From G963664225 sp964538065 (GTDB taxonomy: Bacteria > Verrucomicrobiota > Verrucomicrobiia > Limisphaerales > UBA1319), in the NCBI GenBank assembly GCA_964538065.1, contig CAZIDG010000007.1:1-64000 (forward strand): a stretch of 64,000 nucleotides of DNA. The letters run 5' to 3'. The notes under the pieces were generated by a model. That model searched no databases. It saw only the letters and a list, made by a program, of their open reading frames with translations, and was not told where the DNA came from. The position numbers and the translations under genes are program-made. Below, piece by piece: positions 39,780 through 48,529 of the stretch. Positions within the stretch are counted from its first letter, which is position 1; every line of letters begins with the position of its first letter.

Positions 39780-41161
39780 TGGCCACCCTGCACAAACTGA
39801 ACTTGGATGAGTGGAATGATCGTTATGCCCAATTAAAACAACAGGGCCTATGCGAGCCCCAGTATGGCGGTCCCCTAAGGCGTCATGTTGAGTCCGGTGA
39901 GAATTACCGCCTCAGGCAATTACAGTTTGATCCTTCGCCTGCTGCGTTGAGATTGTGGAATTTTCTTCTGACTGAGAATGATCGCCTGCATGAGGCCCGC
40001 GCCGGTGGTTGGAAAATTGTTGGTACCATGAAAGACCTGGGAACCGTGCCAGTCATGGCCTACGCTCTGCCAGGCGTGAAGGCGTTTTATCCGGATGGGG
40101 CCTGGTGGACACCCTGTCTCATGGAATGCAGCGACAAATTGCTGCAACAGGCTGAAGCCATGGGATTCGATGCCTCCTTTTGCCCCGTCCGCGCCATGCT
40201 TCCAGCATTCGAAAACGGCGAACATTTTCCCACACCGGATTTGCTCATATGCAGCACCGGCGCTGTGTGCGATGATTTTTCGGCCATTGCGCAAAGGCTG
40301 GAAAGACATGGGCACTCGATAGTGTGGTGGGAGATACCGCGACGGAGACGCCCAGCACCTGGAGAAGATTCCTGCGCGATTCCTGGCAATCTCACGGCTC
40401 CTCGCATTCAGGTTGATTGTGTTTGCGAGGAATTAAAGCGCGTGGGCGAAAGCCTTGGTGATTTAGCTGGCAGGATGCTGGATGACCGCCTGTTACATGA
40501 TGGCATTCGTGTGGCCAACCAGGTTCGGCATTTGCTTGGACAATTGCGGAAAATGGTTTATTTCGCTCCCCATGCCCCCCTGCCCGCCCTCGAGATGCTT
40601 GTGGCGGAAATGCTCGCAATTCACTTCTGTTCGGATCGCGAGGAAACCATCGCAGTTCTTGGCGGATTGCTTGCCGAAGCACAGAGGCGCCTGGGGCAAG
40701 GACAGTGTGTCATCACTCGTGATGCAGTGCGTGTTTTCTGGGTGAATCCCACGGCCGATTTGAGGGCGATGAATCTGCTCGAAGATTGCGGGGGGCGGCT
40801 GTGCGGGACAGATTTCATGTTCACGCATGCGCTGGATTTAATTCCTGAAAACCTGCCCCCATGGGAAGCCCTGGCCCACACAGCCCTGGCGGATCCAATG
40901 ATTGGCCCGGCAAGTGACAGAGCCGTGCGCATCGTGAACGAGTGCCGGCAAGGACATGCCGAAGCCGTCATTGTTTCGCGCATCCCTGGTGCAAGCCACT
41001 GCGCTCGTGAAGGAGAAATCATTCAGACCATTGTGCGCCAGGAACTCGGTATTCCGACAATCGAGCTTGAATTTCCCCCCGTTTCTGATGCCATGCTACC
41101 AACACTATGTTCGCGCCTGCAGGCACTTATGGAAACTGCGCGAGCCAGAAGAACGATATGA
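39776..41161 (+). CDS. 2-hydroxyacyl-CoA dehydratase subunit-like protein, long
   Basis: 461 residues. The start overlaps the previous stop (ATGA) and the end overlaps the activator start. Family features: WKIVGTMKDLGTVPVMAYALPGVKAFYPDG, LICSTGAVCDDFSAIAQRLE, SIVWWEIPRRRRP, EMLAIHFCSDREET and AVRVFWVNPTADLRAMNLLEDCGG. Several Cys (STGAVC, ECSDK, HFCSD, EDCGGRLC) could hold an Fe-S cluster. Likely the partner of the short subunit. The reaction is unknown. Confidence 0.75.
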   Translation: MMATLHKLNLDEWNDRYAQLKQQGLCEPQYGGPLRRHVESGENYRLRQLQFDPSPAALRLWNFLLTENDRLHEARAGGWKIVGTMKDLGTVPVMAYALPGVKAFYPDGAWWTPCLMECSDKLLQQAEAMGFDASFCPVRAMLPAFENGEHFPTPDLLICSTGAVCDDFSAIAQRLERHGHSIVWWEIPRRRRPAPGEDSCAIPGNLTAPRIQVDCVCEELKRVGESLGDLAGRMLDDRLLHDGIRVANQVRHLLGQLRKMVYFAPHAPLPALEMLVAEMLAIHFCSDREETIAVLGGLLAEAQRRLGQGQCVITRDAVRVFWVNPTADLRAMNLLEDCGGRLCGTDFMFTHALDLIPENLPPWEALAHTALADPMIGPASDRAVRIVNECRQGHAEAVIVSRIPGASHCAREGEIIQTIVRQELGIPTIELEFPPVSDAMLPTLCSRLQALMETARARRTI

Positions 41162-41949
41162 TTTTTGCCGGCATAGATGCAGGATCACGCTCCATTAAAG
41201 CGGTGTTGTTTGACTCCGCCTGCTCCCAGTGCCTTGCCTCGGGTCTGGCAGACCAGGGCATCGAGCAGGAGCAGCTTGCGTTAAAGCTTTTTGAGCAATT
41301 GCTGCTGGAGACAGGATTGGATCGTTCCCAGGTCTCGGGTGTCATTGCCACCGGCTACGGACGGAATGCCATTCGCTTTGCCGACAGCACGGTCACTGAA
41401 ATCACCTGTCATGCGCGCGGTGTTTATAGTCTGGCCCCCCATGCTCGTACCATCATCGAAATTGGCGGACAGGACAGCAAGGTTATCTGTCTTGAGGAAA
41501 ACGGGCGCGTTCGTGATTTTGCCATGAACGACCGGTGCGCAGCAGGCACAGGACGCTTTTTGGAAATGGTTGCCTCCCGGCTCAACCGGAGCTGGGATGA
41601 ATTATCCGATTTGGCCCTCCTCAGCAAAAATCCCGCGATCATCAGCAATATGTGCGTGGTGTTTGCTGAAACAGAAATCATCGGACTTCTGGCAGAGGGA
41701 AAGCCACTGGCGGACGTGGTTGCCGGAGTCCAGAACGCCATTGCCACCCGCATTTCAGCGCTGGCGGGCCGCACAGTCGCTCCTCCGGTTTATTTCACAG
41801 GCGGCGTTGCGCTCCAACCCAACATGGCCCGCGCTTTGGAGGAGGCATTATCTTGTCCCGTTCATGTCGTGCCCAACCCGCAATTCACCGGCGCCCTGGG
41901 AGCAGCCATTTCGGCTCGAGTGGCGCATCAAAGAGTCCCTGGTCTATGA
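41158..41949 (+). CDS. BadF/BcrA/HgdC-type ATPase activator
   Basis: 263 residues of the ASKHA-fold activators that dimerise around one [4Fe-4S] cluster and hydrolyse ATP to inject electrons into dehydratases and double-cubane proteins. Seen: phosphate loop FAGIDAGSRSIKAVLFD, IIEIGGQDSKVICL, Cys in NDRCAAGTGRFLE and Cys in ISNMCVVFAETEI (the two cluster ligands per monomer), and PQFTGALGAAI at the end. The start ATG 41158 overlaps the upstream TGA. One activator for three dehydratase-like genes suggests they share it. Confidence 0.93.
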   Translation: MIFAGIDAGSRSIKAVLFDSACSQCLASGLADQGIEQEQLALKLFEQLLLETGLDRSQVSGVIATGYGRNAIRFADSTVTEITCHARGVYSLAPHARTIIEIGGQDSKVICLEENGRVRDFAMNDRCAAGTGRFLEMVASRLNRSWDELSDLALLSKNPAIISNMCVVFAETEIIGLLAEGKPLADVVAGVQNAIATRISALAGRTVAPPVYFTGGVALQPNMARALEEALSCPVHVVPNPQFTGALGAAISARVAHQRVPGL

Positions 41950-42042
41950 ATAACCAAATCCCGGCACTGACGACATTCCCAACCAACAAACGGGCCAGTC
42001 TATCCATCACACCGTGTAAACCAGACCACAAAGCTTAACACT

Positions 42043-43434
42043 ATGACAGAAGTCAAACAGGAATCATTGCGTGCCTTGCCATCTGTCAGCGAGTTATTGA
42101 AAACCGAGACGGCGATATGCTGGCTTCGGAGACACCCGCAAACATTGGTGACCGAATGTCTGCGTCGTGCTGTAGCGGAAGTCAGAAAACGTGTTTTGGA
42201 CGGCCATCAATCCACATCCAGCATGTCCATACTGGATCAGGCTGGTGTTTTTCTGATGCAGGCCACTGAACCACATGTGCGGGAGGCCATCAACGCCACC
42301 GGCATCATCCTGCATACTGGGCTGGGACGCGCCGTGCTTCCCTCTGCTGTGATTGACTCCATGATGGGAGAACTCAAGGGCTATTGCACACTGGCGGTGG
42401 ATCGCGAATCAGGAGAACGAGTCGAACGGGATGAGCTGATTGAATACATGCTGACAGAGTTGACTGGCGCCGAAGCAGCCACCGTGGTCAACAACAATGC
42501 GGCCGCCACAATGCTTGTTCTCGCTGCGCTTGCAGTCCAAAAGGAGGTCATTGTTTCACGAGGACAGCTCATCGAAATTGGCGGATCGTTCCGGCTACCC
42601 GATGTCATGGCACAAAGCGGGGCACGCTTGGTTGAAATCGGCGCCACCAATCGCACCCATTTGAAGGACTACCAAAAGGCCATCACCGAGAACACAATCG
42701 CCTTTCTCAGGGCGCATCCAAGTAATTATCGCGTTGTCGGTTTCACCAGCGAGGTGTCATTGCCTGAACTCGCTGAACTGGCTCATGCACACCATCTGGT
42801 TTTGATCGACGATCTGGGAGCCGGCGCCCTGATCGACTTGAATCAGTTTGGCTTGCCGCATGAACCGACCGTGCGGGAATCCATCAAGGCAGGCGCTGAC
42901 GTCGTTCTATTCAGCGGCGACAAACTCATCGGCGCTGGACAGTGCGGCATCATCGTCGGTCGCAAGGCATTGATCGACAAACTGCGCAAGCATCCACTCA
43001 TGCGTGCCATGAGAGTTGACAAATTTTGCCTGATGGCCCTGGAACGCACGTTACAGTTGTTTCGAGATCCCGATCGATTAAAGCGTGATCACCCAACCTG
43101 GACCATGGCCTGCATTCCGATGTCCGAATTAAAAATGCGGGCAGAGCGTTTGGCCCATTCCCTATCTTTGATCAATCCGAAGATAAAAACAGAAATATGC
43201 GAAAGTGAATCCTTCCTGGGAAGCGGTTCGCTGCCGACAGAGGCCATCCCAAGTTACGAAGTGGCGGTGGCCATCCCTGGGATAGGTGCATCCGAACTGG
43301 CTCGGCGGCTTAGAATGGATCAGGCCTGCATTTTCAGCCGGATCAAGGATGATTGTGTCCGGTTGGATGTGCGCACCATCGCGGATGTACAAATACCTCT
43401 TATTGCTGGGGCCTTCGGTCGTATCACGATATGA
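42043..43434 (+). CDS. selA: L-seryl-tRNA(Sec) selenium transferase
   Basis: 463 residues, normal SelA length. A PLP enzyme that converts Ser-tRNA(Sec) to Sec-tRNA(Sec) using selenophosphate. Seen: the N-terminal LPSVSELLKT tRNA-binding domain, INATGIILHTGLGRAVLP, VVNNNAAATMLVLAAL, and the PLP Lys in FSGDKLIGAGQCGIIVGR. The start codon has family spacing, 93 nt after the activator gene. The stop overlaps the selB start by 4 nt. Confidence 0.97.
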   Translation: MTEVKQESLRALPSVSELLKTETAICWLRRHPQTLVTECLRRAVAEVRKRVLDGHQSTSSMSILDQAGVFLMQATEPHVREAINATGIILHTGLGRAVLPSAVIDSMMGELKGYCTLAVDRESGERVERDELIEYMLTELTGAEAATVVNNNAAATMLVLAALAVQKEVIVSRGQLIEIGGSFRLPDVMAQSGARLVEIGATNRTHLKDYQKAITENTIAFLRAHPSNYRVVGFTSEVSLPELAELAHAHHLVLIDDLGAGALIDLNQFGLPHEPTVRESIKAGADVVLFSGDKLIGAGQCGIIVGRKALIDKLRKHPLMRAMRVDKFCLMALERTLQLFRDPDRLKRDHPTWTMACIPMSELKMRAERLAHSLSLINPKIKTEICESESFLGSGSLPTEAIPSYEVAVAIPGIGASELARRLRMDQACIFSRIKDDCVRLDVRTIADVQIPLIAGAFGRITI

Positions 43435-45389
43435 ATCAGCTTCGACGCAACATCATGCTCGGAACAGCCGGCCATGTGGATCATGGCAAGAGCGCCCTTG
43501 TGAAGCTGCTCACCGGCTGCGAAACCGATACGCTCGCCGAGGAAAAGCAACGTGGGCTCACAATCGATCTCGGTTTTGCCCCCTGCCAAATGGCGGATAA
43601 ACGCATCGTGGGTATCGTCGATGTTCCCGGTCATGTCGATTTTATCCGCAATATGGTCGCCGGTGCCCATGGCATCGACGTGGTGATTTTCGTTGTGGCT
43701 GCCGACGACGGGATCATGCCCCAGACCCATGAACACCTGCATATCCTCACCCTGATGGGATTGCGCCACGGCATAGTGGCTTTGACGAAAATCGACCTTG
43801 TCGATGCAGCCCGTCGGAATTTTGTAGTCAAGGATTTGCGCAGATTATTGTCGGACACCTTTCTGGCCAACGCGCCCATCTGCCCCATGTCCAACATCAC
43901 CGGGGAGGGATTTGATTATTTCTATGATTCCTTGAATAAGGTCGTGGATGCCTGTGGAGATCGCTCCAACGACGGACTTTTTCGCCTTTGGGTTGAGGAT
44001 GCCTTTACGATTCGCGGCGCCGGGACCGTGGTAACCGGCATACCCACCCATGGCCGCATTCAGGTGGGTGGACAGCTCCATTTGCTGCCTGCAGGACTGT
44101 CCGGTCATGTGCGCCGCATGCAAGTCTATGGTAACGACTCCGCGGAGGCTTCAGCAGGTGAGTGTGTTGCACTAAACATCCCTGAATTGGATCACCAGAC
44201 CATAAAAAGGGGCATGACTCTGGTGGAATCTGGGGTCTGGACGCCAGTCACAATGGCGGAAGCAGAATTAAGCATCCTGAAGGCGATTCCAGGGAAGATT
44301 GATGATTATCTGGAGGTTCAGCTGCATGTTGGCACAGCTTCGGTTGCAGCAAACCTGGCCATGCTCGAACTCGACGAAATGAGGGGCGGGCAAAAACAAT
44401 TCGTCCAGCTTCGCCTCGCGACACCGTTGCCACTAACACCGGGTGAGCGCTTTGTTGTTCGCGCCAACATTCCGGATTCTGGCGTCAACGGAATGACGAC
44501 CATTGGCGGAGGACAAATCCTTGGATTAAGCAATGCGCGCCTGCGCCGCAAAAAACAGTGGACACTGGACACGCTTGCGTCCCGCCGTGCCGCTGTGGGC
44601 GATCCCTTGCGGTGGTGCGAGCAAATGGTGCGCGAATCTGATGCACCAGTCAGCATGGCCTCGCTTCAAAAGCAATGCTGGAACCGCAGCGATGAAATCG
44701 CCGCCACGCTGGACCGGTTACAGAAGGAGGGCCGTATCATTCGCACCGCCAGTGGAGGCTGGATCGATCGTGATTCTGTCCATAATAACAGCGACAAAAT
44801 CCTTGCTGCAGTCAAGGCATTTCATGCCACTCACCCCCAAAATGCTGGCATCAGCCGCGAGGAACTGCTATCGAGTCTTGTCTTGAACCCCGAATGTCTG
44901 GATGCAGCGATGGATTTGCTATTACAGGCAAAATCTGTTGTACGAAACGGACCACTGCTGGCCCTGGCTGGCTGGAGCGCGTGTCTGCCTGATCGCGATC
45001 AACAATTATGCGACCGGCTTGCCTCCAGACTGCTCCAGGCAGGGTGGCAACCTCCGGTCCTGGAGGAGTTGGCCGTCGTACTGGGAGAACCACTTCAGCG
45101 CGTCACGGCCGTCATGCGGCTCCTTGCAGAACGAGGAGTGACGGTTAAACTGGATGACAAAATCTGGATGCATCGCGACGCCGTGGAGGCCGCAAAGCAT
45201 ATCGCCCTCAAGTTGTTCAAAAAAGGCACGTCCTTTTCGACCATGGATTTCCGCGACGCCCTCGGTGTCAGCCGTAAATTTGCAGTTCCATTGGTGGATC
45301 ATCTGGATAAAATCCGATTTACAGTCCGTTCTGGAAACAACCGAACGCCGGGCGTTGAAGCAAGAAAAATGCTTGTTCCGAATATCTGA
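43431..45389 (+). CDS. selB: Selenocysteine-specific elongation factor SelB
   Basis: 652 residues from ATG 43431 (ATGA overlap with selA). GTPase domain: GHVDHGKSALVKLLTG, switch II DVPGH, TKIDLVD; then beta-barrel domains and a C-terminal winged-helix array (RRKKQWTLDTLASRRA onward to VSRKFAVPLVDHLDKIRF) that reads the SECIS RNA. The start MNQLRRNIMLGTAGHVDHG matches the family. It delivers Sec-tRNA to UGA codons followed by a SECIS hairpin; three candidate hairpins with an identical AUGGC loop are in this window. Confidence 0.97.
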   Translation: MNQLRRNIMLGTAGHVDHGKSALVKLLTGCETDTLAEEKQRGLTIDLGFAPCQMADKRIVGIVDVPGHVDFIRNMVAGAHGIDVVIFVVAADDGIMPQTHEHLHILTLMGLRHGIVALTKIDLVDAARRNFVVKDLRRLLSDTFLANAPICPMSNITGEGFDYFYDSLNKVVDACGDRSNDGLFRLWVEDAFTIRGAGTVVTGIPTHGRIQVGGQLHLLPAGLSGHVRRMQVYGNDSAEASAGECVALNIPELDHQTIKRGMTLVESGVWTPVTMAEAELSILKAIPGKIDDYLEVQLHVGTASVAANLAMLELDEMRGGQKQFVQLRLATPLPLTPGERFVVRANIPDSGVNGMTTIGGGQILGLSNARLRRKKQWTLDTLASRRAAVGDPLRWCEQMVRESDAPVSMASLQKQCWNRSDEIAATLDRLQKEGRIIRTASGGWIDRDSVHNNSDKILAAVKAFHATHPQNAGISREELLSSLVLNPECLDAAMDLLLQAKSVVRNGPLLALAGWSACLPDRDQQLCDRLASRLLQAGWQPPVLEELAVVLGEPLQRVTAVMRLLAERGVTVKLDDKIWMHRDAVEAAKHIALKLFKKGTSFSTMDFRDALGVSRKFAVPLVDHLDKIRFTVRSGNNRTPGVEARKMLVPNI

Positions 45390-45390
45390 C

Positions 45391-46989
45391 ATGAAAATCG
45401 ATTTTGCCAAAAGGCGGCGGGTTATGGAACGTTCCCAGGCTCTTGGCCATTGCATTTGCGATGCCCGCCGCCCCTGCCCTTGTGCAACGCTCCGTGAACA
45501 TAATCTTTGTCCTTGCGCGGGGGAACGCCCCGATCCCGATGGATTATCACAGGTTAAACTCCTGGATTACACTCACAACGCAGGCTGCGCCTCCAAAATT
45601 GCACCCTCTGATCTCGATGCGGTGCTGGCGAGGCTGCCGGTTGTTGAAGATGCCTCGGTGATTTCCGGTCTGGCTGCCGCCGATGACGCGGCCATCTACA
45701 GGATTTCGGATGGCTTGCATCTGGTACAAACGGTGGACGTGTTTACCCCATGCGTGGATGATCCGCGGCTCTTTGGACACATTTGCGCCGCAAACTGTCT
45801 CTCGGACATTTATGCCATGGGCGGCACCCCCCGAACAGCTTTGAGCGTGCTAGCCTTTCCCTCGGAAACATTGCCTGGCGAGGTCATTTTTCAGATGTTG
45901 TCCGGCGCGATGGAGACATTTCGCGAGGCTGGCGTCTCCCTCGTGGGGGGACATAGCATCAAGGATGACGAAATTAAACTCGGCTTTGCCATTACCGGTT
46001 TGATCGATCCCAAATCAGCAGCCTCGCTGGAACACCCCTCCGAAGGAGATGTACTGGTTTTGACCAAACCGCTTGGTACAGGAATTCTGTCGTTTGCCCG
46101 ACAGATCGGTCGTCATTTTCCAGAAGGCCAGCAGGCAGCCCAGACTTCGATGGCCACCTTAAATAAGGAAGCTGCAATCGCCATGCTGGAATCGGGGGCA
46201 TCGGCATGCACCGATGTCACTGGTTTTGGCCTTTTCGCACACCTGCGTCGGATGTTGCGGCAGAGCCGGCATGGCGCCCTGCTTTTTGCCGAGTCTCTAC
46301 CTTCGTTTCCCGGGACACGGGATGCCCTCCTCCAGGGGATTATTCCTGGTGCAATTGAACGAAACCGGGAATATGTCGGTGACAACGTCCATGTGGAGCC
46401 CGGCGTTGACGAATCAGCCGTGAACCTGGGCTATGATGCCCAGACCTCTGGCGGGCTTCTCATTGCCATTCCTCCCGAACGACTGGAGTCGCTCCGGGAC
46501 AATCTGATCCGCCGTGGCGCCGGTGCATTTGTCATTGGCAGAATTACCTCCGAACCTGCTGGTGTGATCACGGTGCTTCCTTCCTGCAGTAACGTCCAGC
46601 CCGTGTTCCATGCCAATTCAGTTTCAAAGGAAAACAATCCCATGCCAGCATCCCCTCCTGATTCCCCAGACAATCACTCGAACTGTTGTGCCGACATCTT
46701 CAAGAACGACACCACTCAAAGCACAGCGGCTGAAACGCAAAAGGCATTTGGTGCCATGATGCGATCCGTCCAGGCGCCCGGCATGCTGGACGAAAAAACG
46801 AAGGAACTCATCTTGTTCAGCCTTGTCATTGGCAACCGATGCCAACCTTGTTTTGATGCACACTATCGAAGAGCGAAGGATTTGGGCATTACACAGGCTG
46901 AATTGGACGAAGCCGCCTGGTGTGCCATTGCGATGGGGGGCGCGCCGGTCAAAATGTTTTATCAGGAGAATCTCCAACGCCTCAAGTAG
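45391..46989 (+). CDS. selD: Fusion: selenophosphate synthetase (SelD) + AhpD-like carboxymuconolactone decarboxylase domain
   Basis: 532 residues, one nt after selB. Residues 1-45 are a Cys-rich leader with CICD (21, 23), PCPC (29, 31) and CPC (40, 42), reminiscent of a metal or Fe-S site. The SelD domain follows with the catalytic Cys66 and Lys69 in HNAGCASK (the Escherichia coli second Cys is Ser here), DDAAIY, GGTPRTALSVLAFP, VGGHSIKDDEIKLGFA and TDVTGFGLFAHL. After about residue 405 comes a linker and, from Met418, a carboxymuconolactone-decarboxylase/AhpD-like domain with CxxC at 484-487 (NRCQPCFDAHY). AAAGGA lies 10 nt before Met418, so the second domain may also be made alone. SelD makes selenophosphate from selenide and ATP; the CxxC domain could supply or reduce selenium, which is inference. 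Confidence 0.93.
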   Translation: MKIDFAKRRRVMERSQALGHCICDARRPCPCATLREHNLCPCAGERPDPDGLSQVKLLDYTHNAGCASKIAPSDLDAVLARLPVVEDASVISGLAAADDAAIYRISDGLHLVQTVDVFTPCVDDPRLFGHICAANCLSDIYAMGGTPRTALSVLAFPSETLPGEVIFQMLSGAMETFREAGVSLVGGHSIKDDEIKLGFAITGLIDPKSAASLEHPSEGDVLVLTKPLGTGILSFARQIGRHFPEGQQAAQTSMATLNKEAAIAMLESGASACTDVTGFGLFAHLRRMLRQSRHGALLFAESLPSFPGTRDALLQGIIPGAIERNREYVGDNVHVEPGVDESAVNLGYDAQTSGGLLIAIPPERLESLRDNLIRRGAGAFVIGRITSEPAGVITVLPSCSNVQPVFHANSVSKENNPMPASPPDSPDNHSNCCADIFKNDTTQSTAAETQKAFGAMMRSVQAPGMLDEKTKELILFSLVIGNRCQPCFDAHYRRAKDLGITQAELDEAAWCAIAMGGAPVKMFYQENLQRLK

Positions 46990-47872
46990 AGGAGGATTTC
47001 GGCATGTCAGGGCCCTTTTCCGGCAGCGCAAGGCGAGGCTCGATGGCACCACACGTCGTACATTCCAGACACCGCACACAGCCTGTAACATTGACTTTCT
47101 GATCCACCTTCACTCCCATCGAGCATCGACTCCGGCACAGGTTGCACTCGATGCATTCCTTGGGGTTGAACTGAAGATGAAACAGGCTGATTCGGTTAAA
47201 CAAGGCCAGCAATCCACCCAGTGGGCAGAAAATCCTGCACCAGGGTCGATGGATAAACAGAGCCACTCCTATGAAGATGACCACGATCGCGCTCTTCAAA
47301 CCGCTCATGAGCCAACCGTTGCCAGCCATCATGCTCTGCACGGAATAGGGAAGGCCGGCCTCAATCGCGCCTGCGGGACATAAACGACAGATGGATATGG
47401 TTTGTTCCTCAAAGGGAATTCCCTTGTATCCCAACGCGGCAGGCAGCAACAGGACCAGGCCGACCAACACAGCGTAACGAGTGTATCCCACCCAGGACGG
47501 CAGACGAATTTTGTTCGGCACGATTTTCCCTAGCAAGTCCTGCAGAAATCCAAAGGGACACGCCCAGCCACAAACAAGAGAACCGGAGATGGCCCCCACA
47601 GCCAATAGTAATCCAATCAGCAAATATGGAACCTCGCCCACCAGCGGCAACATGGCCGCGTAATTGGCCATCACACCCACTGGACAGGCAAAGGATGACA
47701 GCGGACAGGAATAGCAATGAAACACACATCCGGGAATCCCCTGCAACCATCGGCCCAACGGTGCCAGCCACACAGCAAGGAATCCGGTTTGCACCCAGGG
47801 GCGCCACCGTGCCAGTGCACGACCAAGTGCTGTTGATTGCCGTTGCTGGCCATTGGAAACAGGACATTCCAT
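46982..47872 (-). CDS. Polytopic 4Fe-4S membrane protein (NapH/YccM type)
   Basis: 296 residues with about five hydrophobic segments. Cys motifs in order: HCYSCPLSSFACPVG, CGWACPFG, a periplasmic SICRLCPAG, WCRIFCPLG, and near the C terminus CIECNLCRSRCSMG plus CVRCLECTTC, i.e. two [4Fe-4S] clusters. The family moves electrons from quinol or cytoplasmic donors across the membrane. Its 3' end overlaps the convergent selD fusion by 8 nt. It starts 34 nt downstream of the small CPT-U-IK selenoprotein gene, suggesting that protein is its redox partner. Confidence 0.9.
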   Translation of the reverse strand: MECPVSNGQQRQSTALGRALARWRPWVQTGFLAVWLAPLGRWLQGIPGCVFHCYSCPLSSFACPVGVMANYAAMLPLVGEVPYLLIGLLLAVGAISGSLVCGWACPFGFLQDLLGKIVPNKIRLPSWVGYTRYAVLVGLVLLLPAALGYKGIPFEEQTISICRLCPAGAIEAGLPYSVQSMMAGNGWLMSGLKSAIVVIFIGVALFIHRPWCRIFCPLGGLLALFNRISLFHLQFNPKECIECNLCRSRCSMGVKVDQKVNVTGCVRCLECTTCGAIEPRLALPEKGPDMPKSSST

Positions 47873-47883
47873 ATAGAAGTGTC

Positions 47884-47902
47884 AGACCGCGCCATGCGGC
47901 CT
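47884..47902 (-). promoter_or_regulatory. Candidate bacterial SECIS element (small selenoprotein)
   Basis: On the minus strand AGGCCGC / GCGGTCT pair over 7 bp (one G-U) around the loop ATGGC at 47895-47891. The loop begins exactly 20 nt after the UGA at 47918-47916, the same loop and spacing as in the other two candidates. Confidence 0.85.
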
Positions 47903-47906
47903 CAAA

Positions 47907-48281
47907 TCATTTAATTCAAGTCGGACATGGGGTCTTAGCTCCCACATCAACGCGGATCTTCCACGCGGCAGGCTGCTTGTTGGCCTGCTCTTGCGCCCAC
48001 CGGTCCAACACTTCGGCCGGATTGGCCACCCCGTCCAATTTGGGTGGCCGTGGTGCAGGCTGGCGGTTGGCGTACTGCAAACCGCTTGTGGAAAAAGCCT
48101 TGATGATCTGTGTTTCCCAGGCGGCCTCCCCATCAACAGTATCGACGCTGGTCATGTGCCGCGCGCCATAATACAACAAGGCAAGTCCAGCCACAGCCAC
48201 GGCCAGACCAGGCCAGAAATCATGGTGCTCCAGCGACCGCAGAGCAGGATTCACCGGTGGTTGGGGTATGCGTTTTGTCAT
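47907..48281 (-). CDS. New small membrane-anchored selenoprotein ending CPT-U-IK
   Basis: 124 residues if the first UGA (47918-47916) is read as Sec122, with termination at the UGA six bases later. Layout: short cytoplasmic N terminus (MTKRIPQPPVNPALRS), one transmembrane helix (about 22-38), an extracytoplasmic Pro/Ala-rich stalk, and the C-terminal redox motif CPTU, a CxxU pair. Without recoding the protein would end one residue after a lone Cys (TPCPT). A hairpin with loop AUGGC stands 20 nt after the UGA. The gene begins 33 nt after tRNA-Sec and precedes the 4Fe-4S membrane protein. Start ATG 48281 has a G-rich upstream sequence; ATG 48311 is possible. Function is inferred to be thiol/selenol electron transfer. 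Confidence 0.82.
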
Positions 48282-48314
48282 GGCCACCCTACCCCGCGAC
48301 AGGGAATACATTAC

Positions 48315-48411
48315 TGGCGGAGGTGGATGGGAATCGAACCCACCTGGGACTTTGTTGAGCCCCACGCTGGTTTTGAAGACCAGGAGCGCCACCAGGTCGC
48401 CCCACACCTCC
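48315..48411 (-). tRNA. selC: tRNA-Sec (anticodon UCA)
   Basis: 97 nt including the encoded CCA (48317-48315) and discriminator G (48318). Extended acceptor pairing GGAGGTG / CACCTCC, an anticodon stem-loop CTGGTC-TTCAAAA-CCAG with UCA at 48376-48374, a long variable arm (GTGGGGCTC...GTCCCAG) and a T arm GGTTCGATTCC. Size, anticodon and long arm are diagnostic of selenocysteine tRNA. It lies between the selenoprotein genes, in their orientation. Confidence 0.97.
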
Positions 48412-48529
48412 CAACCGAGGCATCCTGCCGGGGGCAGGATGCATGATACATTGATATCCGGCCAGTCGCGTCACGGGGATTATTGGGACAGATATGCCGA
48501 AGGATTTCAATCCGAATTACGGCCCTTGT

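Noticed and set aside
41947..41949. UGA between the activator gene and selA as a recoded codon
   Set aside because: No matching hairpin, and the activator already has full family length.
46982..46984. UGA at the end of the 4Fe-4S protein gene as another Sec codon
   Set aside because: The following 40 nt contain no AUGGC loop at 20 nt, and the frame stops again after ten codons inside selD.
47907..47909. Second UGA of the small selenoprotein as Sec too
   Set aside because: It is only 11 nt from the hairpin loop, not 20, and the frame beyond shows no protein character; it serves as the stop.
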